A stretch of DNA of 17,740 bases from Candidatus Kuenenbacteria bacterium CG08_land_8_20_14_0_20_37_23 (lineage in GTDB: Bacteria; Patescibacteriota; Patescibacteriia; UBA2196; GWA2-42-15), in contig PEXX01000040.1 of assembly GCA_002778965.1 (NCBI GenBank), positions 498 to 18,237 on the forward strand. Reading direction: 5' to 3'. This document shows positions 8,991 through 16,366 of this stretch, one piece after another. The position numbers and the translations under genes are program-made. The stretch's first letter is position 1; each line of letters starts with the position of its first letter. The notes below the pieces were generated by a model that searched no databases, was not told where the DNA came from, and was given only the letters and a program-made list of their open reading frames with translations.

Positions 8991-9692
8991 ATGCTTAAAT
9001 GTATTGTTATTCCTACTTATAATGAAAGCGAAAACATAGTTGAGCTGGTTAAAGCAATTTTTAGTTTGTCAATTACTGATTTGCATATTGTTGTTGTAGA
9101 CGACAATTCACCAGACGGCACTGGCAGAATTGTAAGCGAACTGGCGCGCGAATATCCGCTGACAGTCATCAATCGCAAGGGAAAACTTGGTCTTGGGTCA
9201 GCGTATGTCGCCGGTTTTAAAAAAGCTTTTGAAATGAAAGCGGGTCTTATTTTTGAGATGGATGCCGATTTTTCTCACAATCCTCGGGATATTCCACGTT
9301 TATTAGAAGAGATTAGTCAGGGCAATGACGTGGTAATTGGTTCGCGTCGAGTTTTTGGCGGAAATGTTTTGGGCTGGAATACGAGACGCAATTTTCAAAG
9401 TAAGTGCGCCATGCTGTTTGCCAGATTTATGCTTGGTTTGAAAACAAAAGATATTACAGCTGGTTTTAGGTGTTTTAGATCAAGTGTTTTAGAAAATATA
9501 GGCTTGGAAAAAATAACAAGCAACAGTTACGCTTTTCAAGAAGAGGTGGTTTATTTGTGTGAAAAAAATGGATTTAAAGTAAAAGAAATACCAGTGACAT
9601 TTATTGATAGACAGTATGGGAAATCAAAACTTGGAGTTAAAGATATTTTGGAATTTTTTTGGACTATTTTTAGATTAAGATTTAAAAAATAG
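8991..9692 (+). CDS. Polyprenol monophosphomannose synthase (DPM1-like GT2)
   Basis: A 233-residue cytoplasmic GT-A enzyme predicted to transfer mannose from GDP-mannose to polyprenyl phosphate. Motifs in order: CIVIPTYNESENI (4-16), VVVDDNSPDGTG (34-45), GKLGLGSAYVAGF (64-76), the metal-binding EMDADFSHNP (89-98), GSRRVFGG (117-124), TAGFRCFR (near 157-164) and a basic C-terminus with DRQYGKSKL. DADFSHNP and the GLG-AY-GF block are the standard DPM1 signature. It has the soluble single-domain length, with no GtrA-like membrane extension. It starts 25 bases after the preceding gene, and its stop abuts the ATG of the GT39-like gene. It supplies the donor that GT39/PMT-type enzymes use, matching the isomerase upstream that provides mannose-6-P. 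Confidence 0.88.
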   Translation: MLKCIVIPTYNESENIVELVKAIFSLSITDLHIVVVDDNSPDGTGRIVSELAREYPLTVINRKGKLGLGSAYVAGFKKAFEMKAGLIFEMDADFSHNPRDIPRLLEEISQGNDVVIGSRRVFGGNVLGWNTRRNFQSKCAMLFARFMLGLKTKDITAGFRCFRSSVLENIGLEKITSNSYAFQEEVVYLCEKNGFKVKEIPVTFIDRQYGKSKLGVKDILEFFWTIFRLRFKK

Positions 9693-11225
9693 ATGAAATT
9701 TAAAAAAACAATCTTAATTTTATTACTCATAATATTCATCGCTATGCTTTTTAGGTTGTCGGCTGTTTTAAGCAGTAAGAGTTTTTGGTTTGACGAAGTG
9801 GTGAGTATTGAGATTGCCAAGAAGGGGATTATTGAGAGCTGGCAATATTTGAAGTGGGAAAATAATCCGCCATTGCATTATTGGTTTCTGCATTGGTGGA
9901 TAAAGTTATTTGGCGCATATGAAATTCCCGCGCGCTTGTCCTCTCTTTTATTTAGTATTTTTGGTGTAATAGCAATATATTTTTTAGGCAGAAAGCTTAT
10001 TAGCAGAAGGGTCGGGTTGATTGCGAGTTTTTTGATTGCAATTTCCGTTTTGCATATATCATTGTCTCAAGACGCTAGAATGTACCCAATGCTTTTCTTT
10101 TTTGCGATTGTTTCCTGCTATTATTTTTGGGAAATAATGCACGGAAGAAGAAATAGAATCAATTGGTTTTTGTATATACTCTCTACGGTTTTAGCTTATT
10201 ATACGCATATTCTCGGTTTGTTTTTATTTGTCATACAGAACATTTATTTTATTTATAAGCACTATTTTTTGCCAAAGGATAGAGAAATAAAAAAGTTGTG
10301 GATATATTCCCAGGCTGTATCAGTTGGTTTATTTTTACCATGGTTGTATTTTTTTATAATCAAAGCAATTATACTTTTAAATGGTTCAGCCTGGTATTTT
10401 CATACTTCTGGCGGAGGATTTTTCCTTTTGGAAATACCGAGAGGTTTTTTATTTTTAGGAGCCGAATCGCCTATAATTGAGTTTGTCGGTTTAATATTTT
10501 TTGGAATTTTTTTGACGTATAGTTTAGTCAGAGTAAAAGAGTGGTCAGCCGAACGCATGGAATTTAAAGTGGAATTTACGATTCAGCCAGCGACAGTTTT
10601 TTGTTGGTTGATTTTTTTAGTTCCTTTAATGGCAGGTTTTATTATTCAGTTATGGGTAATAAAATACTATGCCATTTCGTCTATTGGTTTTTTTCTACTA
10701 GTAGCAACAGGAATTTCAAATTTGAAAATCGTAAATAAATATAGATTCGCGTTGATTTGTATGATTTTTATGATGTCTTTGCCTTATAACTTTATCGCAA
10801 TTACAAGTTACGGCCAGCACCAATGGGCCAATGCCGCGGACTATGTTTTGAGTAAGGAAAAAATAGGAGATAAAATATTTATTCCCGCTTTTATCTATAA
10901 GTTGCCTTTTGATTATTATTATAAAGGCAATGTGGAAGTAATTGGTTATGAACCGCTAGGGCTTGAGAGTGATTTATTGTTTAAGACAGTAAAATACAAT
11001 TGGTGTCCTATTATTAGTAAAGAAAATATGCCGGATATCGGAGAAGTTATTGGCAATGCGCAGAGAGTGATTGTAATTTATTCTGGCACGATAGCTATTA
11101 TGTACAAAACCGATCTTGTTTTGGATTGGTTTACGGAAAACGATTGGGATCTTGAAACTAGGGAAGAGTTTGGCGGTTTTGCCAATCTGGCAGTGTTAAT
11201 ATTTAGGAGACCTGGCGATGAATAA
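9693..11225 (+). CDS. GT39 family (PMT/ArnT-like) membrane glycosyltransferase
   Basis: A 510-residue membrane protein, the clearest GT39-type enzyme here. FWFDEVVS (31-38) carries the Asp-Glu catalytic motif of the first outer loop, NNPPLHYW (57-64) the second loop motif, and QDARMYPML (126-134) the conserved R-Y loop. About ten to eleven hydrophobic segments follow, then a soluble tail starting near ADYVLSKEKIGDKIFI. GT39 enzymes transfer a sugar from a polyprenyl-phosphate donor to Ser/Thr of proteins (PMT) or to lipids and glycans (ArnT-like). Its ATG directly follows the stop of the DPM1-like gene with no gap, so donor synthase and transferase are probably co-translated. This is the strongest functional pairing in the operon. 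The acceptor is not known. Confidence 0.82.
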   Translation: MKFKKTILILLLIIFIAMLFRLSAVLSSKSFWFDEVVSIEIAKKGIIESWQYLKWENNPPLHYWFLHWWIKLFGAYEIPARLSSLLFSIFGVIAIYFLGRKLISRRVGLIASFLIAISVLHISLSQDARMYPMLFFFAIVSCYYFWEIMHGRRNRINWFLYILSTVLAYYTHILGLFLFVIQNIYFIYKHYFLPKDREIKKLWIYSQAVSVGLFLPWLYFFIIKAIILLNGSAWYFHTSGGGFFLLEIPRGFLFLGAESPIIEFVGLIFFGIFLTYSLVRVKEWSAERMEFKVEFTIQPATVFCWLIFLVPLMAGFIIQLWVIKYYAISSIGFFLLVATGISNLKIVNKYRFALICMIFMMSLPYNFIAITSYGQHQWANAADYVLSKEKIGDKIFIPAFIYKLPFDYYYKGNVEVIGYEPLGLESDLLFKTVKYNWCPIISKENMPDIGEVIGNAQRVIVIYSGTIAIMYKTDLVLDWFTENDWDLETREEFGGFANLAVLIFRRPGDE

Positions 11226-11268
11226 GCCAAATAAGTCTATGTGATTTTTAGTGAGTTTTGTCAGCGTT

Positions 11269-13236
11269 TTAATTTAGTTTAATTTTTTCTCCGATTTGCA
11301 TTGCCTTATCAATCACCAATTTAGTATTTCTTAAAGCGTCTATTTCCACGCCTCCATAGAGCTTGACTAGACTGATGTGAATTTCAGGATTTTCAAGCTG
11401 GGGATCTTTTTCTATTGGCAACCAATAATTCGCGGAAATTATTTCATCCGGCTGCCAGTGGCTGGTTGGATATGTATATGCCAAAGGTAAAATAATTGAT
11501 GAATCGCTAAATTCTACTTTCAGATGATAATTGTCTTGCTGGCGGCTTAAAGATTGAAAAGACAGAGTGATCAATACTTCGCCATTCTCTACGGCTTTTG
11601 TTGTTGTATGATATTCTGTTAATGCGATTCTATCTGCCAAGAGGTTGGTCAGTTGCTTGTCGTTGGTGGTCGGTTGGCTGTTGATAGTATATAATTTTAT
11701 TGCGCTGGCATAGTTTTTTTTCAACACAGCACTATTGCCGACTACTCTGACTATGCCGTAATTTTTAAGCAGACCTGTCAGCCGCTCATATCCCCGATCG
11801 TAGTTTGGTTTTGCCCAGGTGAGATGAGAGAGATGCACATCATAGCTGATTAAATCGTCGAAGTTTATAATGACATATTCTGGCTCTGCTTCCATAATAT
11901 ATGCTTCGGCGCTAAATTGTTGTTGCCCGAGAAAATAGTAATGCATGGCATATATTTGCCCGCGGCTTGATAGCTTTGGCAAGAAATCATAGCTGGCAAG
12001 AATAGCCGCATCGTCAGGTATGGTGTTGATCGTTTTTTTAATTTCCAAAGCGCTTGGATTATATATTTTTTTTATGCCGTTCCAAGGCCCGAGAGTAAAA
12101 AGCGTAAGTAGATTGGCAAAAACTAAAAGGACAACTAGAAGATATTCGGATTGTAAATTTTTATATATTGCGGCTTGAAGTTTTTTAAAACCATAAATAA
12201 AAGAGACTATTAATCCTGGTAAAAACAGAGCGCTGTAATGGGTCTGCCACACTAGTGCTCCGCCGCCGCTGGCCGAAAGTGTTATTTGGGCGCAAGGCAC
12301 AAGGCACAGCAGTAGATATTTTGGTTTTAAGAGAGGCAAGCACAAAAATGGCAGGAGTAGGCCGAGAATCATTTCAAAATTAGCTATGGTGGCAATATGT
12401 TTTAACACAAGTATAAAATTTGCGCTGTTCATCCAGGAATAATAATAAAGGAAAGGAGAAAAATTTGACGGAGAATAGGAAGCAATCAACTGTAATGAGA
12501 AAAAATAATAAGCTGTCGACAATAATGGAAGCGTTAACCAAATAAGGCGAGAATCTGATAATAGTGGAATTGTTTTTTTGCGTCTGTATAAGAGCTGTTT
12601 GATGAAGATGATTATGGCAAAAATTAACATGATAAAAACAACATCTTCTCGGATGGCAAGGCAGACAAAGAAAGAGATAAAAAAGCGTAGGAACCGGAGA
12701 ATTTGTGTATTTTGATCGGATTCTAATTTCAAATAGACATAGAATGTCCACAAAAAAAAGAAAGGCAATAAGGAAATAAAATGGAATTCATGCAAGTTGA
12801 CATTATGTGTTAGCGGATTCACGAGCCACACGAGCGATAGCAGTAGGGCAAGAATTTTTTTTTCTTTCTTAAGGATGAATAATGAAATTTTATAAATAGG
12901 CCAAGCCGTGAGAGCCAAAAAAACAGTTTGTAAAATAAGGAGAGTTAAGGGTGATTGGTAAATGCTGTAAAATGGCAAAAGCAAAAATAAAATTGGCGTG
13001 AAATGGTCGCCAATGTATGAATGGCCTTGGATTGACGACCAAAAAGCGTTACCGTGGAGCGTGTTATAAAAGACATTATTAATAATTGCCAGGTCAAGGG
13101 CATTATAGAGAAAGTTGTTGTATTTGAGAATACATATTGCAGACAGGATGATAATATAAAGAATAATAAAAGTCCAGAGCAGTTTTTGGATATTGTTTTC
13201 AATAAAATTAAGGAATTTGTTTTGCTGAACGTGCAT
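11269..13236 (-). CDS. DUF2079-type membrane protein with added beta-rich C-terminal domain
   Basis: A 655-residue multi-pass protein transcribed toward the glycosylation operon. The N-terminal loop has NNFLYNALDLAIINNVFYN (40-58), with the Asp of ALDLAI, and GQ-rich/GDHFTP (76-81). EFHF follows at 150-153. These motifs mark the DUF2079 family, GT-C-like membrane proteins of unproven function. A soluble region after about residue 400 ends in a YVIINFDDL strand. A Ser/Thr/Asn/Gln-rich linker (518-532) then leads to about 120 further residues with alternating strand pattern, which looks like a beta-sandwich domain beyond the usual family length. A good promoter places the transcription start on this ATG. 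Only 43 bases separate its stop from that of the convergent GT39-like gene, and I see no hairpin between them. Confidence 0.75.
   Translation of the reverse strand: MHVQQNKFLNFIENNIQKLLWTFIILYIIILSAICILKYNNFLYNALDLAIINNVFYNTLHGNAFWSSIQGHSYIGDHFTPILFLLLPFYSIYQSPLTLLILQTVFLALTAWPIYKISLFILKKEKKILALLLSLVWLVNPLTHNVNLHEFHFISLLPFFFLWTFYVYLKLESDQNTQILRFLRFFISFFVCLAIREDVVFIMLIFAIIIFIKQLLYRRKKTIPLLSDSRLIWLTLPLLSTAYYFFSLQLIASYSPSNFSPFLYYYSWMNSANFILVLKHIATIANFEMILGLLLPFLCLPLLKPKYLLLCLVPCAQITLSASGGGALVWQTHYSALFLPGLIVSFIYGFKKLQAAIYKNLQSEYLLVVLLVFANLLTLFTLGPWNGIKKIYNPSALEIKKTINTIPDDAAILASYDFLPKLSSRGQIYAMHYYFLGQQQFSAEAYIMEAEPEYVIINFDDLISYDVHLSHLTWAKPNYDRGYERLTGLLKNYGIVRVVGNSAVLKKNYASAIKLYTINSQPTTNDKQLTNLLADRIALTEYHTTTKAVENGEVLITLSFQSLSRQQDNYHLKVEFSDSSIILPLAYTYPTSHWQPDEIISANYWLPIEKDPQLENPEIHISLVKLYGGVEIDALRNTKLVIDKAMQIGEKIKLN
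11643..11685 (-). repeat. G/T-rich degenerate repeat inside the DUF2079 gene, at a domain boundary
   Basis: On the + strand the segment is built from degenerate GTTGGT/GTTG units with almost no A. On the coding strand it gives the linker SQPTTNDKQLTN (within residues 518-532), between the membrane/soluble core and the extra C-terminal domain. It shares the 8-mer CTGTTGAT (11678-11685) with the reverse strand of the linker in the RluA-family gene (15493-15500). Confidence 0.4.
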
Positions 13237-13242
13237 GAGTTT

Positions 13243-13270
13243 ATTATAGCTAATAACAGGATTAATTCAA
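13243..13270 (-). promoter_or_regulatory. Promoter of the DUF2079 gene, predicted leaderless
   Basis: On the minus strand a perfect TATAAT (13248-13243) is preceded, 16 bases upstream, by TTGAAT (13270-13265). Six bases (13242-13237) separate the -10 box from the ATG at 13236, so the expected start nucleotide is the A of the start codon. The -35 box overlaps the edge of the terminator hairpin at 13267-13299. No ribosome-binding site could exist on such a transcript. Confidence 0.65.
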
Positions 13271-13405
13271 AAATCCAGATATTAAATCTGGATTTTTGAT
13301 GACGACACTGAGATAATTATATCCGATTTGGTGTTCTGGCTGTATCTCATATATTTTGAATTTTTTAAAAATATCGGCTCGAACCATATTTTGCGGAATC
13401 GCCAA
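13262..13405 (-). CDS. Possible 47-residue hypothetical protein, 3' end inside a terminator hairpin
   Basis: A minus-strand frame bounded by a stop at 13438-13436 can start at TTG 13405, or at ATG 13387 for 41 residues, and stops at 13262. It reads LAIPQNMVRADIFKKF, then IYEIQPEHQIGYNYLSVV, then IKNPDLISGFLN. The composition is protein-like (balanced charges, aromatic residues, no low complexity) and better than the opposite-strand frame. The last residues are encoded by the terminator hairpin, as often happens at gene ends. It lies downstream of tRNA-Leu(GAG) on the same strand. I do not recognise it, and it may be chance or a remnant. Confidence 0.3.
   Translation of the reverse strand: MAIPQNMVRADIFKKFKIYEIQPEHQIGYNYLSVVIKNPDLISGFLN
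13267..13299. terminator. Bidirectional intrinsic terminator hairpin
   Basis: A perfect 14-bp inverted repeat (13267-13280 with 13286-13299) encloses the loop ATTAA. The GC part of the stem is flanked by five A on one side and five T on the other, so both strands show a stem ending in T5. On the minus strand it would end transcripts from tRNA-Leu(GAG) and the possible small ORF, ahead of the DUF2079 promoter. Confidence 0.8.
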
Positions 13406-13439
13406 TTCATTTTTACACCCAAAATTGAATACGAATTAG

Positions 13440-13460
13440 TCGCCGAGCGAAGCGAGGCGA
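13440..13460. repeat. GC-rich element with GCGAAGCG core, downstream of tRNA-Leu(GAG)
   Basis: TCGCC and GGCGA arms enclose GAGCGAAGCGA. The outer 5 bp are complementary; the inner part reads as a mirror repeat rather than a stem. It begins 27 bases beyond the 3' CCA of the minus-strand tRNA. The same GCGAAGCG core recurs at 17698-17720 after the other tRNA-Leu. Confidence 0.5.
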
Positions 13461-13486
13461 ACCAAAACCCTTTGACTTTTCCTTTC

Positions 13487-13573
13487 TGGTGCGGACGGAG
13501 GGAATTGAACCCTCATAGCCTTGCGGCCACAGGCCCCTCAAGCCTGCGTGTCTACCAGTTCCACCACGTCCGC
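13487..13573 (-). tRNA. tRNA-Leu (anticodon GAG)
   Basis: On the minus strand a 7-bp acceptor stem GCGGACG/CGTCCGC closes an 84-nt body. The anticodon arm is CAGGC-TTGAGGG-GCCTG, with anticodon GAG. The long variable arm is GCC-GCAA-GGC, as expected for Leu, and the T-arm is GAGGG-TTCAATT-CCCTC. The discriminator is A and CCA is encoded (13489-13487). It reads CUC/CUU leucine codons and is divergent from cca. Confidence 0.97.
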
Positions 13574-13667
13574 ATGATATTTACAGACTAACAATTTTTT
13601 TGAGGAAGAGCAAGTACTATCAACATGCATATAAATTTATCCGCGAAATTAACCACAACTGACTGGC

Positions 13668-13696
13668 TTGAAAAAAAGCGTAAAAAAATGTAGTAT
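13668..13696 (+). promoter_or_regulatory. Promoter of cca, predicted leaderless
   Basis: TTGAAA (13668-13673), a 17-base spacer, and TAGTAT (13691-13696). Six bases later comes the ATG at 13703, exactly where transcription would start. No Shine-Dalgarno sequence precedes the ATG. The geometry matches the DUF2079 promoter on the other strand. Confidence 0.65.
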
Positions 13697-13702
13697 TAAG
13701 AC

Positions 13703-15259
13703 ATGAAAACAAAGCATTTGGAAAAATTGATCAATAAGCTCAAAAAGGACGGGTTTTTGGCGTGGATGGAAGAATTAAAAAGCATGGACGAGACAAGAGA
13801 AATTTACCTAGTCGGAGGAGCCCTACGTGATGCCTTGCTTGGTATAAATTTCATTAAGGACTATGATTTTGTTGTCAGGATGGTTGAACTCAACCGGTTG
13901 GGCCAAGAGTTGACAAAACTAGGCAAGGTCAGCCTTGTTGGTAAACATTTTGGAGTTTACAAATTCACACCAAAAAACAAAAAATTGGATACGGCATATG
14001 ATATCGCTTTGCCACGCACCGATACGGCCAAAATGACTGGCGGTTATCGTGATTTTGATGTTCAATATAATGAAAAGTTGAGTATTCAAGAGGATCTCGG
14101 CCGCAGAGATTTCACAATCAATGCTTTAGCTTATAATATTTTTAATCATAAATTAATAGATGAATTTGGCGGTATAAAAGATTTGGCGGACAAGCGCATC
14201 AAAACAGTGGGTAATGCTTATGAACGGTTTGAGGAGGACTATTCAAGAATGTTGAGGGCCATTAGGTTCGCCTGCCAGCTAAATTTTGAGATAGAACAAA
14301 ATACATGGGCAGCAATTAAAAAATTAATCAATCACATCAATGATGAAACTGCTGATGGCGAGAGAATTGTTCCTTATGAGGTGATCGCGGCAGAATTTTT
14401 AAAAACTTTTACCGCACAACCAGTTCGCGCTTTTGATCTGTATGACAAAGCTGGAGTATTTACAGTACTTGCTCCAGAAATTTTGGCTATGAAAAATTGT
14501 CCGCAACCACCAAATTGGCATGCGGAAGGGGATGTTTTCGCGCATACGCGGCTGTGCCTTAAAAATTTAGCAAGCGAAGCGTTCAAAAAAAGGTTTAATA
14601 AACAGATAATAGGCAGAGACAACAGAAAGAAGCGCAAGGCTGACAATCCAAGTTATAATCTCATAAGCGCCGAATTAGTGATAGCGCTCTTATGGCATGA
14701 CGTCGGTAAATCATACACGATCCAGACGCCGGAGAACGACGGCACTGACAGATTAAGATTCAATAATCATGATATGATAGGCGCTAAGATCGCTCAAAAA
14801 AATTTTGAAAAAATGAAACTTTCAGCAGCGCCGGATTTTACTTTTGATGTTGGACATGCCATATGGCTTATAGAAAGACATCATCTGTTTGACACGAAAA
14901 CAATTAAAGAAATGAAAAATTCAACCATTGAGAAATATTTTTTTGGCGGCAGACATGCTGGCGAAGATTTGCTTAAAATGGGCTTTATTGATATGTTTTC
15001 ATCTGTAAGGCAGGACACAGGCAATGGTAATGTGGAAAATTTTGAGATGATGCTCAATAGAATTAATGAACTAAAAAAATTGGGCAAGGACAAAAAATTA
15101 CCAAGACCTTTGCTTAACGGACAGGAAGTTATGAAAATATTAAAAATTAAACCTGGTATAAGAGTTGGAAGAATTTTGGGTGCTTTACGCGAATGGCAAT
15201 TGAGTGGCAAAGTAACAACTAGAGTATGGGCGATTAAAAAAATTAAGGAATTAAAATAA
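13703..15259 (+). CDS. cca: CCA tRNA nucleotidyltransferase with HD domain
   Basis: A 518-residue class II nucleotidyltransferase that adds or repairs the 3' CCA of tRNAs in the cytoplasm. Catalytic head: LVGGALRD (36-43) and the metal-binding DYDFV with D53 and D55. The template-reading neck has RRDFTINALA (134-143), EFGGIKDL (154-161) and RMLRAIRFA (182-190). A C-terminal HD phosphohydrolase domain shows HAEGDVFAHT (273-282), LLWHDVGKS (329-337) and NNHD (354-357). The tail LLNGQEVMKILKIKPG is typical of HD-type CCA enzymes. A basic insertion lies near residues 292-320. The protein is longer than minimal family members. It is needed here because tRNA-Gly at 17052 encodes no CCA, whereas both tRNA-Leu genes do. 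The start is supported by a promoter that ends six bases upstream. Confidence 0.92.
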   Translation: MKTKHLEKLINKLKKDGFLAWMEELKSMDETREIYLVGGALRDALLGINFIKDYDFVVRMVELNRLGQELTKLGKVSLVGKHFGVYKFTPKNKKLDTAYDIALPRTDTAKMTGGYRDFDVQYNEKLSIQEDLGRRDFTINALAYNIFNHKLIDEFGGIKDLADKRIKTVGNAYERFEEDYSRMLRAIRFACQLNFEIEQNTWAAIKKLINHINDETADGERIVPYEVIAAEFLKTFTAQPVRAFDLYDKAGVFTVLAPEILAMKNCPQPPNWHAEGDVFAHTRLCLKNLASEAFKKRFNKQIIGRDNRKKRKADNPSYNLISAELVIALLWHDVGKSYTIQTPENDGTDRLRFNNHDMIGAKIAQKNFEKMKLSAAPDFTFDVGHAIWLIERHHLFDTKTIKEMKNSTIEKYFFGGRHAGEDLLKMGFIDMFSSVRQDTGNGNVENFEMMLNRINELKKLGKDKKLPRPLLNGQEVMKILKIKPGIRVGRILGALREWQLSGKVTTRVWAIKKIKELK

Positions 15260-15298
15260 TAAAAATATTGGGATATTAAATATTTGAAAGTGATATTT

Positions 15299-16288
15299 AT
15301 GCCAGAAGTTGAAATTAAACGGGAATATGTTGGTAAACGGTTGGATATTTTTTTGAGTAAAAAATTCAATGATGTAAGTCGATCGCGATGGCAGAAAAAA
15401 ATAAAGGCAGGAGAGATCTTGATTGCCGGCAAGAATAGGCCGCCTCATTATTTTTTGCGGGAAGGAGATATAATTTCAATGGCTAATAAACAATCAACAG
15501 TAAACGAGTCTAATATAAAAATAGAGAATGTACAAGACAAGAATAATTTTATTTTCAGCAATATAAAAGTTGTTGCTGAGAATGAGAATTTTATTATTAT
15601 CAACAAACCCGCTGGAATTGTCGTGCATCATGATAATAAACATACGAGCCATACATTGGTTGATTGGTTGCTTGAACATTATCCACAGATTAAAGGAATT
15701 GGAGAATATCAAGAGCGCCCGGGTATTGTGCATCGTCTGGACAAAGACGTTTCCGGCCTTATGGTCGTGGCATTAAATAAAAAGATGTTTGAACATTTAA
15801 GAAAACAATTCAGCGATAGGCGAATCGCAAAAGAATATATTGCTTTGGTGCACAACGCGATGAAGCAGGATGATGGCGAGGTAAAATTACCGATTAAGCG
15901 CTCTCACGGCAAAGGTATCTTTGTGGCGGTTTCTGATTTCTTCAGTGTTTTTGCCAAAACTAAGTCGGCTACGACTAAATATGAGGTTTTAGAGAGATTT
16001 AAAAATTATACTTTGTTGAAAATTAACATTTTGACAGGCAGGACGCATCAGATCAGGGTGCATATGAGATCAATCGGACATCCAATTGTTGGTGATAAAA
16101 TATATATCACGCATGATATTAAAAAAAGAGGTAGAATTATTGATTTAGGCAGAGTGTGGCTATATGCCGCGAAGTTGGGTTTTAGAGATTTATATGGGAA
16201 GTGGCAAGAGTTTGAATTAAGAATGCCGGAGGAATTGAGAGAATTTTTAGATAGAGTAGGGAAACACACGTATAATGACGCGAATTAA
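15299..16288 (+). CDS. RluA-family pseudouridine synthase with S4 domain
   Basis: A 329-residue RNA-modifying enzyme of the RluA/RluD type that converts uridine to pseudouridine in rRNA or tRNA. The N-terminal S4 RNA-binding domain covers about 1-60 (KRLDIFLSKKF, SRSRWQKKIKAGEILI). A linker rich in Asn, Gln, Ser and Lys (about 61-84) follows, then the catalytic domain: INKPAGIVVHHD (101-112), HRLDKDVSGL (145-154) with catalytic D148, and GRTHQIRVHM (247-256) followed by HPIVGDKIY. I use ATG 15299, because the S4 domain begins directly after it and GAAAG sits about 8 bases upstream. A TTG at 15284 would only add five unconserved residues. It follows cca by about 40 bases, probably co-transcribed. 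The exact target position cannot be read. Confidence 0.9.
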   Translation: MPEVEIKREYVGKRLDIFLSKKFNDVSRSRWQKKIKAGEILIAGKNRPPHYFLREGDIISMANKQSTVNESNIKIENVQDKNNFIFSNIKVVAENENFIIINKPAGIVVHHDNKHTSHTLVDWLLEHYPQIKGIGEYQERPGIVHRLDKDVSGLMVVALNKKMFEHLRKQFSDRRIAKEYIALVHNAMKQDDGEVKLPIKRSHGKGIFVAVSDFFSVFAKTKSATTKYEVLERFKNYTLLKINILTGRTHQIRVHMRSIGHPIVGDKIYITHDIKKRGRIIDLGRVWLYAAKLGFRDLYGKWQEFELRMPEELREFLDRVGKHTYNDAN

Positions 16289-16366
16289 TGCGAATAATAT
16301 GCGAATATATTCAACTTATTCAGTGTTAGATTGCTAATTTTTTTCCTTAAAACCAGTTATGCGAAT
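16280..16366 (+). repeat. Iterated GCGAAT motif upstream of the guanylate-kinase-like gene
   Basis: GCGAAT occurs at 16280, 16290 and 16301 (10- and 11-base periods, AT-rich spacers) and again at 16361, overlapping the start codon of the next gene. The first copy lies in the last codons of the pseudouridine synthase. The spacing of about one helical turn would suit a repeated protein-binding site, but a simple local duplication explains it too. Confidence 0.35.

Noticed and set aside
11226..11268. Terminator between the convergent GT39-like and DUF2079 genes
   Set aside because: The 43 bases are A/T-rich but contain no stem of useful length.
13328..13591. Plus-strand ORF of 87 codons
   Set aside because: It runs antisense through the whole tRNA-Leu(GAG) gene; the peptide GRRELNPHSLAATGPSS is a translated tRNA complement, a common false gene.
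15284..15298. TTG start for the pseudouridine synthase
   Set aside because: It adds five residues outside the S4 domain; ATG 15299 has the better upstream spacing.
14881..15432. 183-codon minus-strand ORF opposite the cca end and the RluA-family start
   Set aside because: It is a shadow of two well-supported genes, with no motif of its own.
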